Shown here: positions 1 through 8,748 of the stretch, one piece after another | Numbering within the stretch: position 1 is the first letter of the stretch | Layout: each line of letters opens with the position of its first letter | Assembly: GCA_964432595.1 (NCBI GenBank) | Contig: CAYSOF010000026.1 | Location: forward strand, 1-64,000 | Length of the DNA stretch: 64,000 bases | Direction of reading: 5' to 3' | Source: DASYLJ01 sp964432595 | GTDB lineage: Bacteria; Desulfobacterota; Binatia; DP-6 | Notes under the pieces: model-generated | Seen by the model: only the letters and a program-made list of their open reading frames with translations | Databases searched by the model: none | What the model was told of the DNA's origin: nothing | Position numbers and translations under genes: made by a program

Positions 1-46
1 CCACGTGTTCGGCTTCCGTCGGACCACCCGTTCGGCTTCCGTCGGA
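1..46. repeat. Two tandem copies of a 23-bp unit at the window edge
   Basis: The unit CCAC(GT/CC)GTTCGGCTTCCGTCGGA occurs twice in a row with a 23-bp period (1-23 and 24-46); only two positions differ between the copies. The array is cut by the left edge of the window, so its true copy number is unknown. The sequence after 46 does not continue the period. No gene overlaps it. It may be a short VNTR in the intergenic region. Confidence 0.7.
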
Positions 47-248
47 ATCCTCACCAGGCCCCCGGGTCCACTCGGCATGCCGCCAACGGACGGGCTGCCG
101 GCGTGAACCCGGTCGCTGCATTTGGCCCGCGCCCCTCGAAGCTGGCCCGGAGCCGCGACGCAGCTTCATCCCGGCTTTCTCCTTCCGCCACGCCGGCGGC
201 GGACTCGAGGCGGTACCCGGCCCCGAGTCCGCACGCGTCGTCGAGCGA

Positions 249-1238
249 TCAGTCGCAGCCGCAGGCCGCCTGGTCGGCGAGCAGTGTGCCGTTCGTCGAC
301 GTCTTCACCGCCGCCAGACAGTTGCGCGCCGTGCCGGCATCGTGGTCGTCGCCATCGTCTGGGACATTGGCGTAGGTACAGTCCTTCTCCGCGCCAACGA
401 CGGCCTGGCCGTCGCCCCCGTCCATGCACTGGTGGCCCGGGCCATCGCCCACGAGGGTATCGTCTCCACCGTTGCCGCAGAGCAGGGTGCCGAGGATGCT
501 GTTTGCCGGTGTCACCCCATAGCTGGTGAGGATGAAGTCGTTTCCGGGCCCACCGTTGAGCTCGTCGCGGCCGCCCTGACCGACGATGGTGTCGTTGCCG
601 TCGCTTCCGTCGATGACGTCGTGTCCAGCCGCGCCCCACAGCGTGTCCGCGCCGTCGTTCCCGTCGATCACGTTGTCGCCGTCCGCCCCGAACGACGTCG
701 ATCCGAGTCCGAAGATCACGTCGTCCCCGGTGCCGCCGCCGAGATGGTCGCTGCCCGCGCCGCCCATGATCCTGTCGTTGCCTCCGGTGCCCGGGATGTA
801 GTCGTTTCCGTCGTTTCCGTTCGCGAAGACGGGGCCCGCCGTGTACGAGATGATGTCGTCGTCGCCCTCGTTGCCGCACACCGCCAGGTTGTTCCCGCTC
901 AGACGAATCTCGTCGTGGCCCGACGTACCGCAGACGGTGATGACGCCCTCGCCACCCGGTCCGCACGACTGATAGGCGCCCTGATCGTCGCAATCGGGTT
1001 GGGTTTCACACGGGTACCCGTTCGAGACTCCGCCTGAGTTGTGGCACGTGTACGGGCACACGTCGGGCAAGCTGACCGTGTAGCAGATGCCCCCTGGGCA
1101 GGTGTAGTCGCACGGATACGTCACGTCGCCGGTCGACTTGTTCACGGTGCACGTCGCGTCGCAGGGCCCGGCATCGGCGGTCGCGGCCGCGGCGAGCAGG
1201 ATCGCTGCGGCCCCCGCTATCCAGAAGGCTGCTCTCAT
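249..1238 (-). CDS. Secreted RTX-like calcium-binding repeat protein
   Basis: 329 residues with a Sec signal peptide at about 1-23 (hydrophobic core AAAILLAAAATADA). A cysteine-rich segment follows (about 24-110, with CDATC, CDYTC and CPYTC motifs). About residues 110-245 carry repeated G-G-x-G-x-D-x-[LIV] nonapeptide-like units (GNDGNDYI, GGAGSDHL, GGTGDDVI, GSDGNDTI, GGPGNDFI), typical of hemolysin-type parallel beta-rolls that bind calcium. The C-terminus holds four more cysteines and ends CGCD. RTX proteins usually leave by type I secretion without a signal peptide. The Sec signal here and the T2SS in the same window suggest periplasmic folding with disulfides and then T2SS export or surface retention (inference). 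The start is supported by AAAGGAGA seven bases upstream. Function unknown. Confidence 0.8.
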   Translation of the reverse strand: MRAAFWIAGAAAILLAAAATADAGPCDATCTVNKSTGDVTYPCDYTCPGGICYTVSLPDVCPYTCHNSGGVSNGYPCETQPDCDDQGAYQSCGPGGEGVITVCGTSGHDEIRLSGNNLAVCGNEGDDDIISYTAGPVFANGNDGNDYIPGTGGNDRIMGGAGSDHLGGGTGDDVIFGLGSTSFGADGDNVIDGNDGADTLWGAAGHDVIDGSDGNDTIVGQGGRDELNGGPGNDFILTSYGVTPANSILGTLLCGNGGDDTLVGDGPGHQCMDGGDGQAVVGAEKDCTYANVPDDGDDHDAGTARNCLAAVKTSTNGTLLADQAACGCD

Positions 1239-2541
1239 CTCGCGTCTCCTTTGCCCGTCCCCGGGCGTCGTTGAGGGCGCCGTCCGGGCCCCACCGGCGT
1301 CGGATGGCGCGCCTCGAGGATGCCTGGCGCATACTGCATTCAGCGGGCGGTGTCCATAGATTTAGAAGCTTGCTGTTGATGCCAAAAGCTTTTCGACATC
1401 GCATATTCGCCGCAACATGGGCATTGCCGCCCGGGCCTTTCCGCGGCCGGCACCGCGCCACGCTCGAGCCTGGCGCGGTTGCCGATCGACCGCGCTGCAG
1501 AAACCCCCGCGCGCGGATCGCGGTGGGCCGGCGGGACATCGAGGTGCAGGCCACACCCGCCGCGGCGGCATCGCTGCCGTGACGACACCACGCGCGAGCG
1601 GGCCACGGGACGCGAGCCGCGGCACCCGTGCGTCAGGACGGCGTGGGGCACTGCACACCATGGAGACCGCGGGCCGTGCCCGTCGTCGGCGGTCTCCCGA
1701 ATGACTTGCCGGTCGCGCGATCCGAACGCGGATCCCGGAGCATGCGATGGTCAGCCGGAGCGGCGACATTACTCGCGCCGTCATGCCTCGTTGATTCCGA
1801 CCGGCGTGGCACCACCGCTCGGAGGCGGCCCGGCCCCCCGCGCACGATCCACGGCTCGATGGCGATCGCCCACGGAACGAGCGGCGCCCACGAAACATCA
1901 CTCCGGATGACCTGGCGCGCAGTACCTGCGCGAGGACGCGGTTCAGCCCTGCCCGCCGAGGCTCCTCATCACGTCGGCGAGCCCTACTCGCGCGGCCGGC
2001 GCCACGGGCTGGCTCGATGGGACGTCCGGGCAGGGCTGCCCCAGACCGGCTCGGCGTCCTGAGCGGCGAGTCGATGCGCTCGATGACGCTGGTGGAGACG
2101 TTGTTCCGCCTACGAGTCGCCGCGCGACCCTCTCGTGCCGAGAGACGCGGCGAGCGAGTCGCGACGCTGATCCTCCCGGGTCGGCCCCATAAAGCATCAC
2201 CAGCATCGCGTAGCCCCACGACGGCCAGACACGCCATGCAGCCGGCCGCCGTGCGCGGGATCGAGACGCCACCGCAAGGAACTCAGCTGCGCGAGCAGCT
2301 CGAGGCGAGCTTTCCCGAAGCCCCCGGGCTCAGCGGCTCCCGCGACGGTGCGAACACGCAGAGCTTCCGGCCGAGACTGCCCGTCGCAATACGGAGCCCT
2401 GCGCGCAGCGACGCCTTCCGCGCGGGCTTCAAGGCACGGGGGTCGGCCTTCGGCTTGGCGTCCCGGCCCCCGTCGCATTCGGGCGCGCCGGTGTAAGGCG
2501 CCCCGGAGAAGCCAGAGGCGTCGTGCCCACCCATGCCGAGC
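1239..2541. other. Gene-free interval, about 1.3 kb
   Basis: Open frames here are arginine- and proline-rich in all registers and show no domain, signal peptide or credible ribosome binding site. No tRNA cloverleaf or CRISPR-like periodicity was seen. The AT-richer patch at about 1360-1415 is the likely promoter zone of the minus-strand RTX-like gene, but I could not fix a convincing -35/-10 pair. The rest looks like non-coding or decayed sequence. Confidence 0.5.
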
Positions 2542-2575
2542 AAAAAAAAGCGGCCCCCGGTTGCCCGGGGGCCGC
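2542..2575 (-). terminator. Strong intrinsic terminator
   Basis: Read on the minus strand, an 11-bp perfect GC stem (GCGGCCCCCGG, loop GCAA, CCGGGGGCCGC; 2550-2575) is followed directly by eight T residues (2542-2549 as A on plus). It lies about 40 bp past the stop codon of the 2615-3388 gene and ends its transcript. It is the clearest Rho-independent terminator in the window. Confidence 0.9.
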
Positions 2576-2614
2576 CCTCTCCTACTTGGAGTTAGCTAGG
2601 ATATCGAGTCGATC

Positions 2615-3388
2615 TCAGTTCAGGAACGCGCCGCTCGGCGAGGCACAGAAGATCGTGCCATTGAAGCTGAGCGTGAGGTCCGTGACGAGGTCGAGCAGGT
2701 CGTTGTCGTCGCCGGGGGCGTCAGGAGCATTCGCGCCCTTGAGGCAATCGCCAGGGGTCAGGCCGTTGATGGCCGCCTGGATCTTCGCGACGGAGGCATT
2801 CGCCTTGACGCGGGCCGCATCGATGCAGGCCTGGGCGCCGTCCGGCTTGTTCTTGAAGAGGTTGCCAACGCCCTTGAGGGCGCACTTCGAGACCGCGCCG
2901 ACGTGCTTGATGAGGATCTTCGAGACGGCCTGCTCGGTCTTGTTGTCGGCCGCATCGGGAATGAAGCCGCCACCCATCTCGCCATCGAGGGGGGTGACGC
3001 CGTCACACCAGAGAACCGGGTCGAAGCCGGGGACGAGGCCCGCGACGACGGCGCCCGTGCCCTGCTGGGTCGGCGGATCGATGCAGGGAACGCCGGTCAG
3101 CTTCGCGGTGCCGGCATTGTACTTCGCGATGGCGGCGGCATCGCAGGCGGCGACGCCCGACGGCTTCGCCTTGATCTGGTTGCCGACGCCCTTCTGGTGA
3201 CACTTGGTCACGGCGCCGGCCAGCTTGGTGAGGGCCTTCGCCACACCCTGCTCGACCTTGTTCGCGGTCGCATCCGGCGGAACGAACCCACCGCCACCGA
3301 GCGACGGCGGAAGCGGCGTCGCGGCGAGGACCAGCGAGCCGGACAGCGCCACGGCGGCGCCAGCCATTACGGAGATGAATCGCTTCAT
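2615..3388 (-). CDS. Exported protein with an internally duplicated four-cysteine module
   Basis: 257 residues with a signal peptide (MKRFISVMAGAAVALSGSLVLAA, cleavage near 23). The mature part holds two copies of one module, about residues 31-130 and 138-250. Each begins GGGF(V/I)P(P)DA..NK.EQ.V.K and has a KC..KGVGN..K.KP.G..AC core. Eight cysteines pair by module: 63, 82, 102, 128 and 169, 188, 215, 248. I do not recognise the family. The even cysteine count and signal peptide suggest a disulfide-stabilised periplasmic or secreted protein. GGAGGGGAG lies about seven bases before the ATG. It stands alone, with a long upstream region and its own terminator, so it is probably monocistronic. 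Confidence 0.8.
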   Translation of the reverse strand: MKRFISVMAGAAVALSGSLVLAATPLPPSLGGGGFVPPDATANKVEQGVAKALTKLAGAVTKCHQKGVGNQIKAKPSGVAACDAAAIAKYNAGTAKLTGVPCIDPPTQQGTGAVVAGLVPGFDPVLWCDGVTPLDGEMGGGFIPDAADNKTEQAVSKILIKHVGAVSKCALKGVGNLFKNKPDGAQACIDAARVKANASVAKIQAAINGLTPGDCLKGANAPDAPGDDNDLLDLVTDLTLSFNGTIFCASPSGAFLN

Positions 3389-3448
3389 ATGTGTCTCCCC
3401 TCCCTCATTGGGTCTAGTGGTGTGCTGCAGCTACGGACATTGGGCGTA

Positions 3449-3478
3449 TGGGTAGCCGCTGTCCCGGGTTGCTGTCAA
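3449..3478 (-). promoter_or_regulatory. Candidate promoter of the duplicated-module exported protein
   Basis: The minus strand carries a perfect -35 box, TTGACA (3473-3478). The best -10 at 17-18 bp spacing is only TACCCA or CTACCC, which is weak. An A-tract (3479-3485) sits just upstream and could act as an UP-like element. The leader would be about 55 nt. Confidence 0.35.
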
Positions 3479-3581
3479 CAAAAAAGTGCGGGGGATTACG
3501 TTACTTTTGGTAGCTTGCGAGCATACTTCCGCTGACGCACCGCACCGCAGAATCGTGCATACCGGTCGCACCGATCGTGCA

Positions 3582-4487
3582 CTATCGCAGGCCCAGCTCT
3601 TCGAGCGGCGGACGGCGTCGCGCGACGGCGTCCGCGAGTCCGCGAACCTTGATCCAGGCCTCCCCGGGACGCCCCCTGAGCGCATGCCAGATCAGCTGCA
3701 AAGGCAGCGAGAGCGCGAGCCAAGCGACCAGACGCACCCATTCGGTCCCGCCGGCGTGCTTGCGCGCAAACAGGATCGTATTGCGGGCGCCGAAATATTT
3801 TCGGATCCGGACCGATCGGCCGCCCCCCGCCGTCCCCCGTCCGGTGTGGGTCACCACGGCGTCGGGGGCGTAGACGACGCGCAGCCCGTGCTCGCGCGCC
3901 CGCACGCACCAATCGACCTCCTCGTGGTAGGCGAAGAACTCCTCGTCGAGGAGTCCGATCCGCTCGAGGACGGCCGCCCGGAACCACATCGTGCAGCCGC
4001 CGATCCACTCGACGTCCCGCTCCTCCGCGAATCGGGGACCGTCGGGTACGTCGGCCCCCTCCAGCGCCACGAGGCTCTGGCGCCACGTCACGCGTCCCCA
4101 CGCGAGCCACAGCCGACTCGGGTCCTCGCGCGTCAACACCTTCGCGCCGACCACCGCCACGCGCGGATCGGCATCGAGGACCCGGAGCGCGGCCGCATTC
4201 GCACCGGGACGGACGCGCACGTCGTTGTTGAGCAGCACGACCACGTCCGGTCCGCGCTCGAGCGCCGCCCGGATGCCGAGGTTCGCACCCCCCGCGTAGC
4301 CGAGGTTCACCGCGCTGTGGATGCACGTGGCCTCCGGCGCCCGCGCCGCCAGCAGCGGCCCGACGGGCTCGCGCGAGCCGTTGTCGACGACGATGACGTC
4401 GACGTCCTCGCCGCGCAGGCTCTCGACGCAGCCGAGCGTGTCCTCCGGGTCCTGCCAGTGGACGATGACGGCGGCGACGCGGCTCAT
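3582..4487 (-). CDS. Family 2 glycosyltransferase (rhamnosyltransferase-like)
   Basis: 301 residues from MSRVAAVIVHWQDPEDTLGC. A GT-A fold is shown by the N-terminal strand and nucleotide site (VDVIVVDNGSRE), the acidic metal-binding stretch VVLLNNDVRV, and the acceptor/catalytic region GGCTMWFRAAVLERIG plus FAYHEEVDWCVRAREHG. This pattern is common in GT2 enzymes that extend LPS or exopolysaccharide chains. The C-terminus has one hydrophobic stretch (WLALSLPLQLIW). A longer in-frame reading upstream is a shadow of the next gene; the chosen ATG overlaps that gene's stop as ATGA. It is the last gene of the glycosyltransferase cassette. Donor and acceptor cannot be deduced. Confidence 0.88.
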   Translation of the reverse strand: MSRVAAVIVHWQDPEDTLGCVESLRGEDVDVIVVDNGSREPVGPLLAARAPEATCIHSAVNLGYAGGANLGIRAALERGPDVVVLLNNDVRVRPGANAAALRVLDADPRVAVVGAKVLTREDPSRLWLAWGRVTWRQSLVALEGADVPDGPRFAEERDVEWIGGCTMWFRAAVLERIGLLDEEFFAYHEEVDWCVRAREHGLRVVYAPDAVVTHTGRGTAGGGRSVRIRKYFGARNTILFARKHAGGTEWVRLVAWLALSLPLQLIWHALRGRPGEAWIKVRGLADAVARRRPPLEELGLR

Positions 4488-5572
4488 GCGCGCGCGACCT
4501 CCTCGTACACCGCCTCGGTCCGCCGCGCCGTCTCGTCCCACGTGAACGTCGCCGCCCGCGCACGCGCACGGTTGGCGAGCGCCGCGCGCGCCGTCGGATC
4601 GGCGAGGAGCTCCATCAGCACGGCGGCAAGCATCCCGGCATCGGACCGTGCGACGAGCCGGCCGGCATCGCCCACGACTTCCGGAATCGACGTGGTCGCC
4701 ACGGAGACGACCGCGCACCCGCTCGCCATCGCCTCGAGCACGGTGAGGCCGAACCCCTCGTACTCGGACGCGCTCATCGCGATCTCGGCGGCCGCGTACA
4801 GCGCCCGCAGCTCGCCGTCGTCGAGCGGGCCGAGCCAACGGACGCCGGGCGGCAGCGCGCGCAGCCACGGCGGGTCGTAGCCCGGGCGACGCCGTCCCGC
4901 GACGGCGAGCTGCCACCCGGCGTCCGCCGCCCCCGCGCGCGCGAACGCCTCGATGACGCGATCGACGCGCTTGCGCGGCTGGACCGTGCCCACGCACGCG
5001 ACCAGCGGGCCCCGCAGGTCGTGCTTCGCGCGCAGCGCCGCCACGGCGGACTCCGACGGCGCGGCCAGGAACGCGGCGGGCATCGCCAGCGGCACGACCG
5101 GCACGCGCGCCGGATCGAGGCGGAAGCGCGCCACCAGGTCGTCGCGCGCGTGCGTCGAGTCGGCGATCACCCGGGCGGCACGCGCGACGCTCGGGGGCAC
5201 GCAGAGGCGAAAGTGCAGCCGCTGCTGCCAGGCGAACGTCTCGGGACACGCGTACACGGCGAGGTCGTGCACCGTGACGACCCCGGGCATCGACAGGCGC
5301 CACGGCAGGACGTTCTTGGTCCCGTGGTAGAGCGCGACGCCATGCGCCGCCAGCAGCCCCGGCAGGCGCACATGGTCCCACGTCACCTGGTGGTACGTCG
5401 TCGGCAGCGGGACGGTGACGCGCTCGACGTCGAGCTCCGTGAACAGATCCGGCCGATCCGTGAAGACCACGTAGTCGTGACGCCCGCGCCGCGCGAGCGC
5501 CGCCGTCAGCTCGCGCGCGTAGGTCGCGGGGCCGCCCATGATGCCGACGAGCGCGCCGATGCCGATCCGCAC
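4484..5572 (-). CDS. Family 4 glycosyltransferase (GT-B fold)
   Basis: 362 residues from a GTG start (RIGIGALVGIMGGPATYARE). The N-terminal domain has the glycine-rich acceptor loop GGPATYARELTAAL. The C-terminal domain has a linker strand (GPLVACVGTVQPRKRVDRVI) and the EX7E-type donor motif SEYEGFGLTVLEAMASG, diagnostic of GT4 retaining transferases such as mannosyl- or glucosyltransferases. There is no signal peptide, so it acts on the cytoplasmic side. One base separates its start from the stop of the upstream GT2 gene, and it overlaps the downstream GT2 by 4 nt, so the three are translationally coupled. Sugar specificity unknown. Confidence 0.9.
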   Translation of the reverse strand: MRIGIGALVGIMGGPATYARELTAALARRGRHDYVVFTDRPDLFTELDVERVTVPLPTTYHQVTWDHVRLPGLLAAHGVALYHGTKNVLPWRLSMPGVVTVHDLAVYACPETFAWQQRLHFRLCVPPSVARAARVIADSTHARDDLVARFRLDPARVPVVPLAMPAAFLAAPSESAVAALRAKHDLRGPLVACVGTVQPRKRVDRVIEAFARAGAADAGWQLAVAGRRRPGYDPPWLRALPPGVRWLGPLDDGELRALYAAAEIAMSASEYEGFGLTVLEAMASGCAVVSVATTSIPEVVGDAGRLVARSDAGMLAAVLMELLADPTARAALANRARARAATFTWDETARRTEAVYEEVARA

Positions 5573-5573
5573 G

Positions 5574-6500
5574 TCAGCCGCTCCGTCGCGGCGCGCCCAC
5601 CGGCGACACGCCGCCGCCGGCGGCGCCGCGCAGCCCCGCCAGCGCGCCCCGTCCCAGCGCGCGCGCGATGTCCCAGCGCCCGCGCGCGCCGTAGAGGCCC
5701 GCGCTCGTCGCGATCATGGCCGCGTACACCGGCGGGAAGCACAGCCACGCCGCGAGCCCGCCACGCCGCCGCACGAGCAGCCACGGGTTCCGCGCCTTCA
5801 GAAACGCCGCCCACGGCGTCAGCCCGCTCGCGAAGCCGCGCAGACCGTCGTGCCGCACGATCGCGCGCGGCACGATGATCGCGCCGAACCCCGCGGCACG
5901 CGCCGCCAGGCAGAAGTCCACGTCCTCGTAGTAGACCTCGATCTCCGTCGAGAAGCCGCCGGTCGCCTCGAAGCACGCACGCGTCACGAGGAGCGCGCAC
6001 CCCATCACCCCCGAGACGGCGAACGGCTGCGTCGTCCGGCGCCGGTAGCGGAGCAGCGTCCGCGGCACGCAGAGGAGCGGCAGCGAATGCCGCTCGCCGG
6101 CCGAGAGCACGTGCTCGGGGTTCGCCATGTCGAGGACGACGGGTCCGGCGATGCCGGCGCCCGGCGCCCCGGCCAGGCCGTCGACCAGCAGCCCGAACGC
6201 GTCGCGGTCGAGCACCGTGTCGTTGTTGAGCAGCAGGACGTACTCGGCGCCCGACGCGATGGCCGCCCGCGCCCCCGCGTTGAGCCCGCCGGCGAACTGG
6301 CGGTTCTCGTCGAGGAGCAGCAGCCGGACGCCCGGCCGCGTTCCGATGCCGTCCTGGAGGCGGCGTCGCTCCGCCGCGCTCGACGCGTTGTCGACGACGA
6401 TCACCTCCGTCGGCGGCCCGTCCTGCGCGAGGAGCGATTCCACGCACCGGTCGGTCGGGGGTCCGCCCTCCCAGGTGACGACGACGGCGGCGGTCCGCAT
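5574..6500 (-). CDS. Family 2 glycosyltransferase
   Basis: 308 residues from MRTAAVVVTWEGGPPTDRCV. GT-A motifs: EVIVVDNASS nucleotide loop, NRQFAGGLNAGARAAIASGA, the metal-binding NNDTVLDRDAF, and VYYEDVDFCLAARAAGFG with the catalytic ED. Similar in layout to the GT2 gene two places downstream but clearly diverged. Reading further upstream in frame runs antisense-like through the neighbouring gene and is not coding. The ATG lies one base after that gene's TGA. Likely an O-antigen, exopolysaccharide or glycolipid chain enzyme. Confidence 0.88.
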   Translation of the reverse strand: MRTAAVVVTWEGGPPTDRCVESLLAQDGPPTEVIVVDNASSAAERRRLQDGIGTRPGVRLLLLDENRQFAGGLNAGARAAIASGAEYVLLLNNDTVLDRDAFGLLVDGLAGAPGAGIAGPVVLDMANPEHVLSAGERHSLPLLCVPRTLLRYRRRTTQPFAVSGVMGCALLVTRACFEATGGFSTEIEVYYEDVDFCLAARAAGFGAIIVPRAIVRHDGLRGFASGLTPWAAFLKARNPWLLVRRRGGLAAWLCFPPVYAAMIATSAGLYGARGRWDIARALGRGALAGLRGAAGGGVSPVGAPRRSG

Positions 6501-6501
6501 G

Positions 6502-7653
6502 TCAGCAGGCGACCCGCGCCGGTGCGGGACCCGACGGCTCGAGCGCCAGCCGCTCGCGCAGGACGGCCCGCAGTCGCGCCGCGGTGGCGTCGGCCCCGAA
6601 CGCCGCCAGCACGTGCGCGCGCGCCGCCGCGCCGAGCCGCGCGGCATGGGTGGGATCGTCGAGCAGTGCGGCGACCGCGTCGGCGAGCGCGCGCGCGTCG
6701 TTCGGCGGCACGGCGACGCAGTGCTCGCCCGGCGTCAGCACCTCGCGCAGCCCCGGCCCGTCGCGGGTGACGAGCGGGCGTCCGGCGGCGGCCGCCTGGT
6801 ACACCTTGTTCGGCACGACGATCGCCGCCTTGCGGCCGGCGTCGAACACGCCCAGCACGACGGCCGCCGCGGCGAGCTCCGCGGGCAGCGTCGCCAGCGG
6901 AACGTCGTCGCGCCAGGTGACCGGCGCACCGAGGCGCGTCGCCAGCGCCTCCATGCGCGCGCGCTCCGGACCGCGGCCGATCAGCACGACGTCCGCGCGA
7001 TCGCCGAGCAGCGCCGCCGCGCCGATGATCGTCTCCAGGCCGTGGAGCGGCAGGCAGCGGCCGTAGAAGAGCACGCGGCGTGGCAGGACCGGCACCGCCG
7101 GCGGGACGGCGACGAGCTCGGGCTCGACCCCGAAGTACCACGGCGCGACGCGCGCGGGCGCGGCGCCGAGCTCGACGAAGTACTCCGCATGCGCCGCCGT
7201 GTCGGCGAGGACGAGGTCGGCGGCGGCGAACGTGGCGCGATCGAGCCGCGCCAGCGCGCGTGCCCGCACGCTGCCCGGCGCGAACAGACGGCGATCCTCG
7301 ACGAGCGTCTCGCTCAGGCTGACGAGCGGCGCGAAGACGAGCGCCGCGCGGGGGCGGCACATGCGCGCCGCGAGCAGCACGTCGAGCTGACCGCCGAAGC
7401 CGGCGACGACGAGCGGCGGCGGTCCGCCGCGCGCGCGCCAGCGTCGCACGAGACGACGCGCCGCCGCCGCGTGGCGCGCGCCGAGCCGCGCGAGCGACGC
7501 CGGACCGAAGTAGCGCGCGTCCTTCGACCGCGTCGCCTCCCAGAGCGGCTCGTGCAGCTCCTCGACGTTGAAGCCGGCGCCCGCGAGGGCCGCCCGCAGC
7601 AACCGGTTGGCACTGTGCTCGCGCTCGTACGTGCCGAACAGGCACGCCGTCAT
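6502..7653 (-). CDS. Family 4-like glycosyltransferase
   Basis: 383 residues from MTACLFGTYEREHSANRLLR. The N-terminal half is a GT-B acceptor domain (PLVVAGFGGQLDVLLAARMC, then ADLVLADTAAHAEYF). The C-terminal half has the donor-domain strand RRVLFYGRCLPLHGLETII and the sugar-nucleotide motif VVPNKVYQAAAAGRPLVTRD, a variant of the usual E-x7-E region with K-x-Y-Q. That variant is common in deltaproteobacterial GT4 proteins that lack the strict EX7E. The ATG overlaps the upstream gene's stop by 4 nt. Donor not predictable. Confidence 0.82.
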   Translation of the reverse strand: MTACLFGTYEREHSANRLLRAALAGAGFNVEELHEPLWEATRSKDARYFGPASLARLGARHAAAARRLVRRWRARGGPPPLVVAGFGGQLDVLLAARMCRPRAALVFAPLVSLSETLVEDRRLFAPGSVRARALARLDRATFAAADLVLADTAAHAEYFVELGAAPARVAPWYFGVEPELVAVPPAVPVLPRRVLFYGRCLPLHGLETIIGAAALLGDRADVVLIGRGPERARMEALATRLGAPVTWRDDVPLATLPAELAAAAVVLGVFDAGRKAAIVVPNKVYQAAAAGRPLVTRDGPGLREVLTPGEHCVAVPPNDARALADAVAALLDDPTHAARLGAAARAHVLAAFGADATAARLRAVLRERLALEPSGPAPARVAC

Positions 7654-8684
7654 CGCGCGGTGCGTCCGCCCCCGGCGCGGGTCGGCTCCGGCGATGCGTC
7701 GCGCGCGGTCGTCTCGAGCCGCTCGACGTCCGGCCCCACGCCGAGCCGCAGCTCGAGCTCGCGCAGGCGGAAGAGCGTGTCCTCGAGCAACGACCGGCTG
7801 CTGCCGATCAGATCCGCCACGAGGCCGATCAGCATCGTCTGGAAGCCCGTGATCACCAGCACGGCGGAGAGGATGAGGCTCTGGATGTGCCCTTCGCCGC
7901 CCTCGGTGACGTAGTAGTAGACGAAGCGCAGGCCGATCGCGGAGCCGATCAGCAGCACCAAACCACCGAGGCGCACGAAGACCGTGAGCGGCTCGTAGAG
8001 CGCATAGATGCGCACCATCGTCGCGACGGAGCGACGGATGTAGCCGGCGATCGAGTCGAACAGGCGCGACGGCCGCTTCTCGGGATTCGTGTCGATCGGA
8101 AAATGCCCGATCGGGATGTGCTTCTTGCCGGCCTGGATGATCGTCTCGAGCGTGTAGGTGAACTTCGTGAAGACGTTCAGCCGCAACGCCGCACGGCGCG
8201 AGAACGCGCGGAACCCGCTCGTCGCGTCCGGCACGCTGGTGCCCGAGAGCTGGCGGACGACCCAGCTGCCGACGCCCTGCAGCAGCCGCTTGCCGATGCC
8301 GAAGTGCCGCGACTGCGTCGGCCGGCGGTCGCCGATGACCATCTCGACCTTGCCCTCGATGATCGGCGCGACGAGGCGGCCGATCTCCGAGCCCGGGTAC
8401 TGATGGTCGGCATCCGTGTTGACGACGATGTCGGCGCCGAGCTTGAGCGCGGTGTCGAGCCCCACGGAGAACGCGCGCGCGAGCCCGGAGTTCACGGGGA
8501 AGCGCAGCAGGTAGGTGGCGCCCGCCGCCTTCGCCACCTCGGCCGTGTTGTCGGTCGAGCCGTCGTCGATGATGAGCGTCTCGATGACGTCGATGCCCGG
8601 CAGGCTCTTCGGCAGGGCCGCCAGCGTCTCCGCGAGCGTGCCCTCCTCGTTGAAGCAGGGAATCTGGATGATCAGCTTGCGCAT
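7650..8684 (-). CDS. Polyprenyl-phosphate glycosyltransferase (DPM1/GtrB-like)
   Basis: 344 residues. An N-terminal GT2 domain (KLIIQIPCFNEEGTLAETL; IIDDGSTDNTAEVA; DIVVNTDADHQYPGSEIGRL; later DATSGFRAFSRRAAL) matches dolichol/undecaprenyl-phosphate mannosyl- or glucosyltransferases. Two transmembrane helices follow at about 235-295 (LGGLVLLIGSAIGLRFVYYY and LILSAVLVITGFQTMLIGLV), and the tail ends in a short coiled segment (SLLEDTLFRLRELELRLGV). It is first in the five-gene cassette (overlap 4 nt with the next) and may load the lipid carrier used by the others. About 64 bp separate it from the upstream protease gene. Confidence 0.88.
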   Translation of the reverse strand: MRKLIIQIPCFNEEGTLAETLAALPKSLPGIDVIETLIIDDGSTDNTAEVAKAAGATYLLRFPVNSGLARAFSVGLDTALKLGADIVVNTDADHQYPGSEIGRLVAPIIEGKVEMVIGDRRPTQSRHFGIGKRLLQGVGSWVVRQLSGTSVPDATSGFRAFSRRAALRLNVFTKFTYTLETIIQAGKKHIPIGHFPIDTNPEKRPSRLFDSIAGYIRRSVATMVRIYALYEPLTVFVRLGGLVLLIGSAIGLRFVYYYVTEGGEGHIQSLILSAVLVITGFQTMLIGLVADLIGSSRSLLEDTLFRLRELELRLGVGPDVERLETTARDASPEPTRAGGGRTAR

Positions 8685-8748
8685 GGTCCCCGGCCAGAGA
8701 GATTAGCCTCGACCCCGGACGGGCACCAGACACGCCGGGCGAGCGGGC

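Noticed and set aside
1..46. CRISPR array start
   Set aside because: Two 23-bp units are directly adjacent with no spacer, and no cas gene is present.
1362..2237. 291-codon minus-strand open frame in the left gene-free interval
   Set aside because: Arg/Ser/Pro-rich, no signal peptide or domain, no ribosome binding site, and similar open frames exist in other registers.
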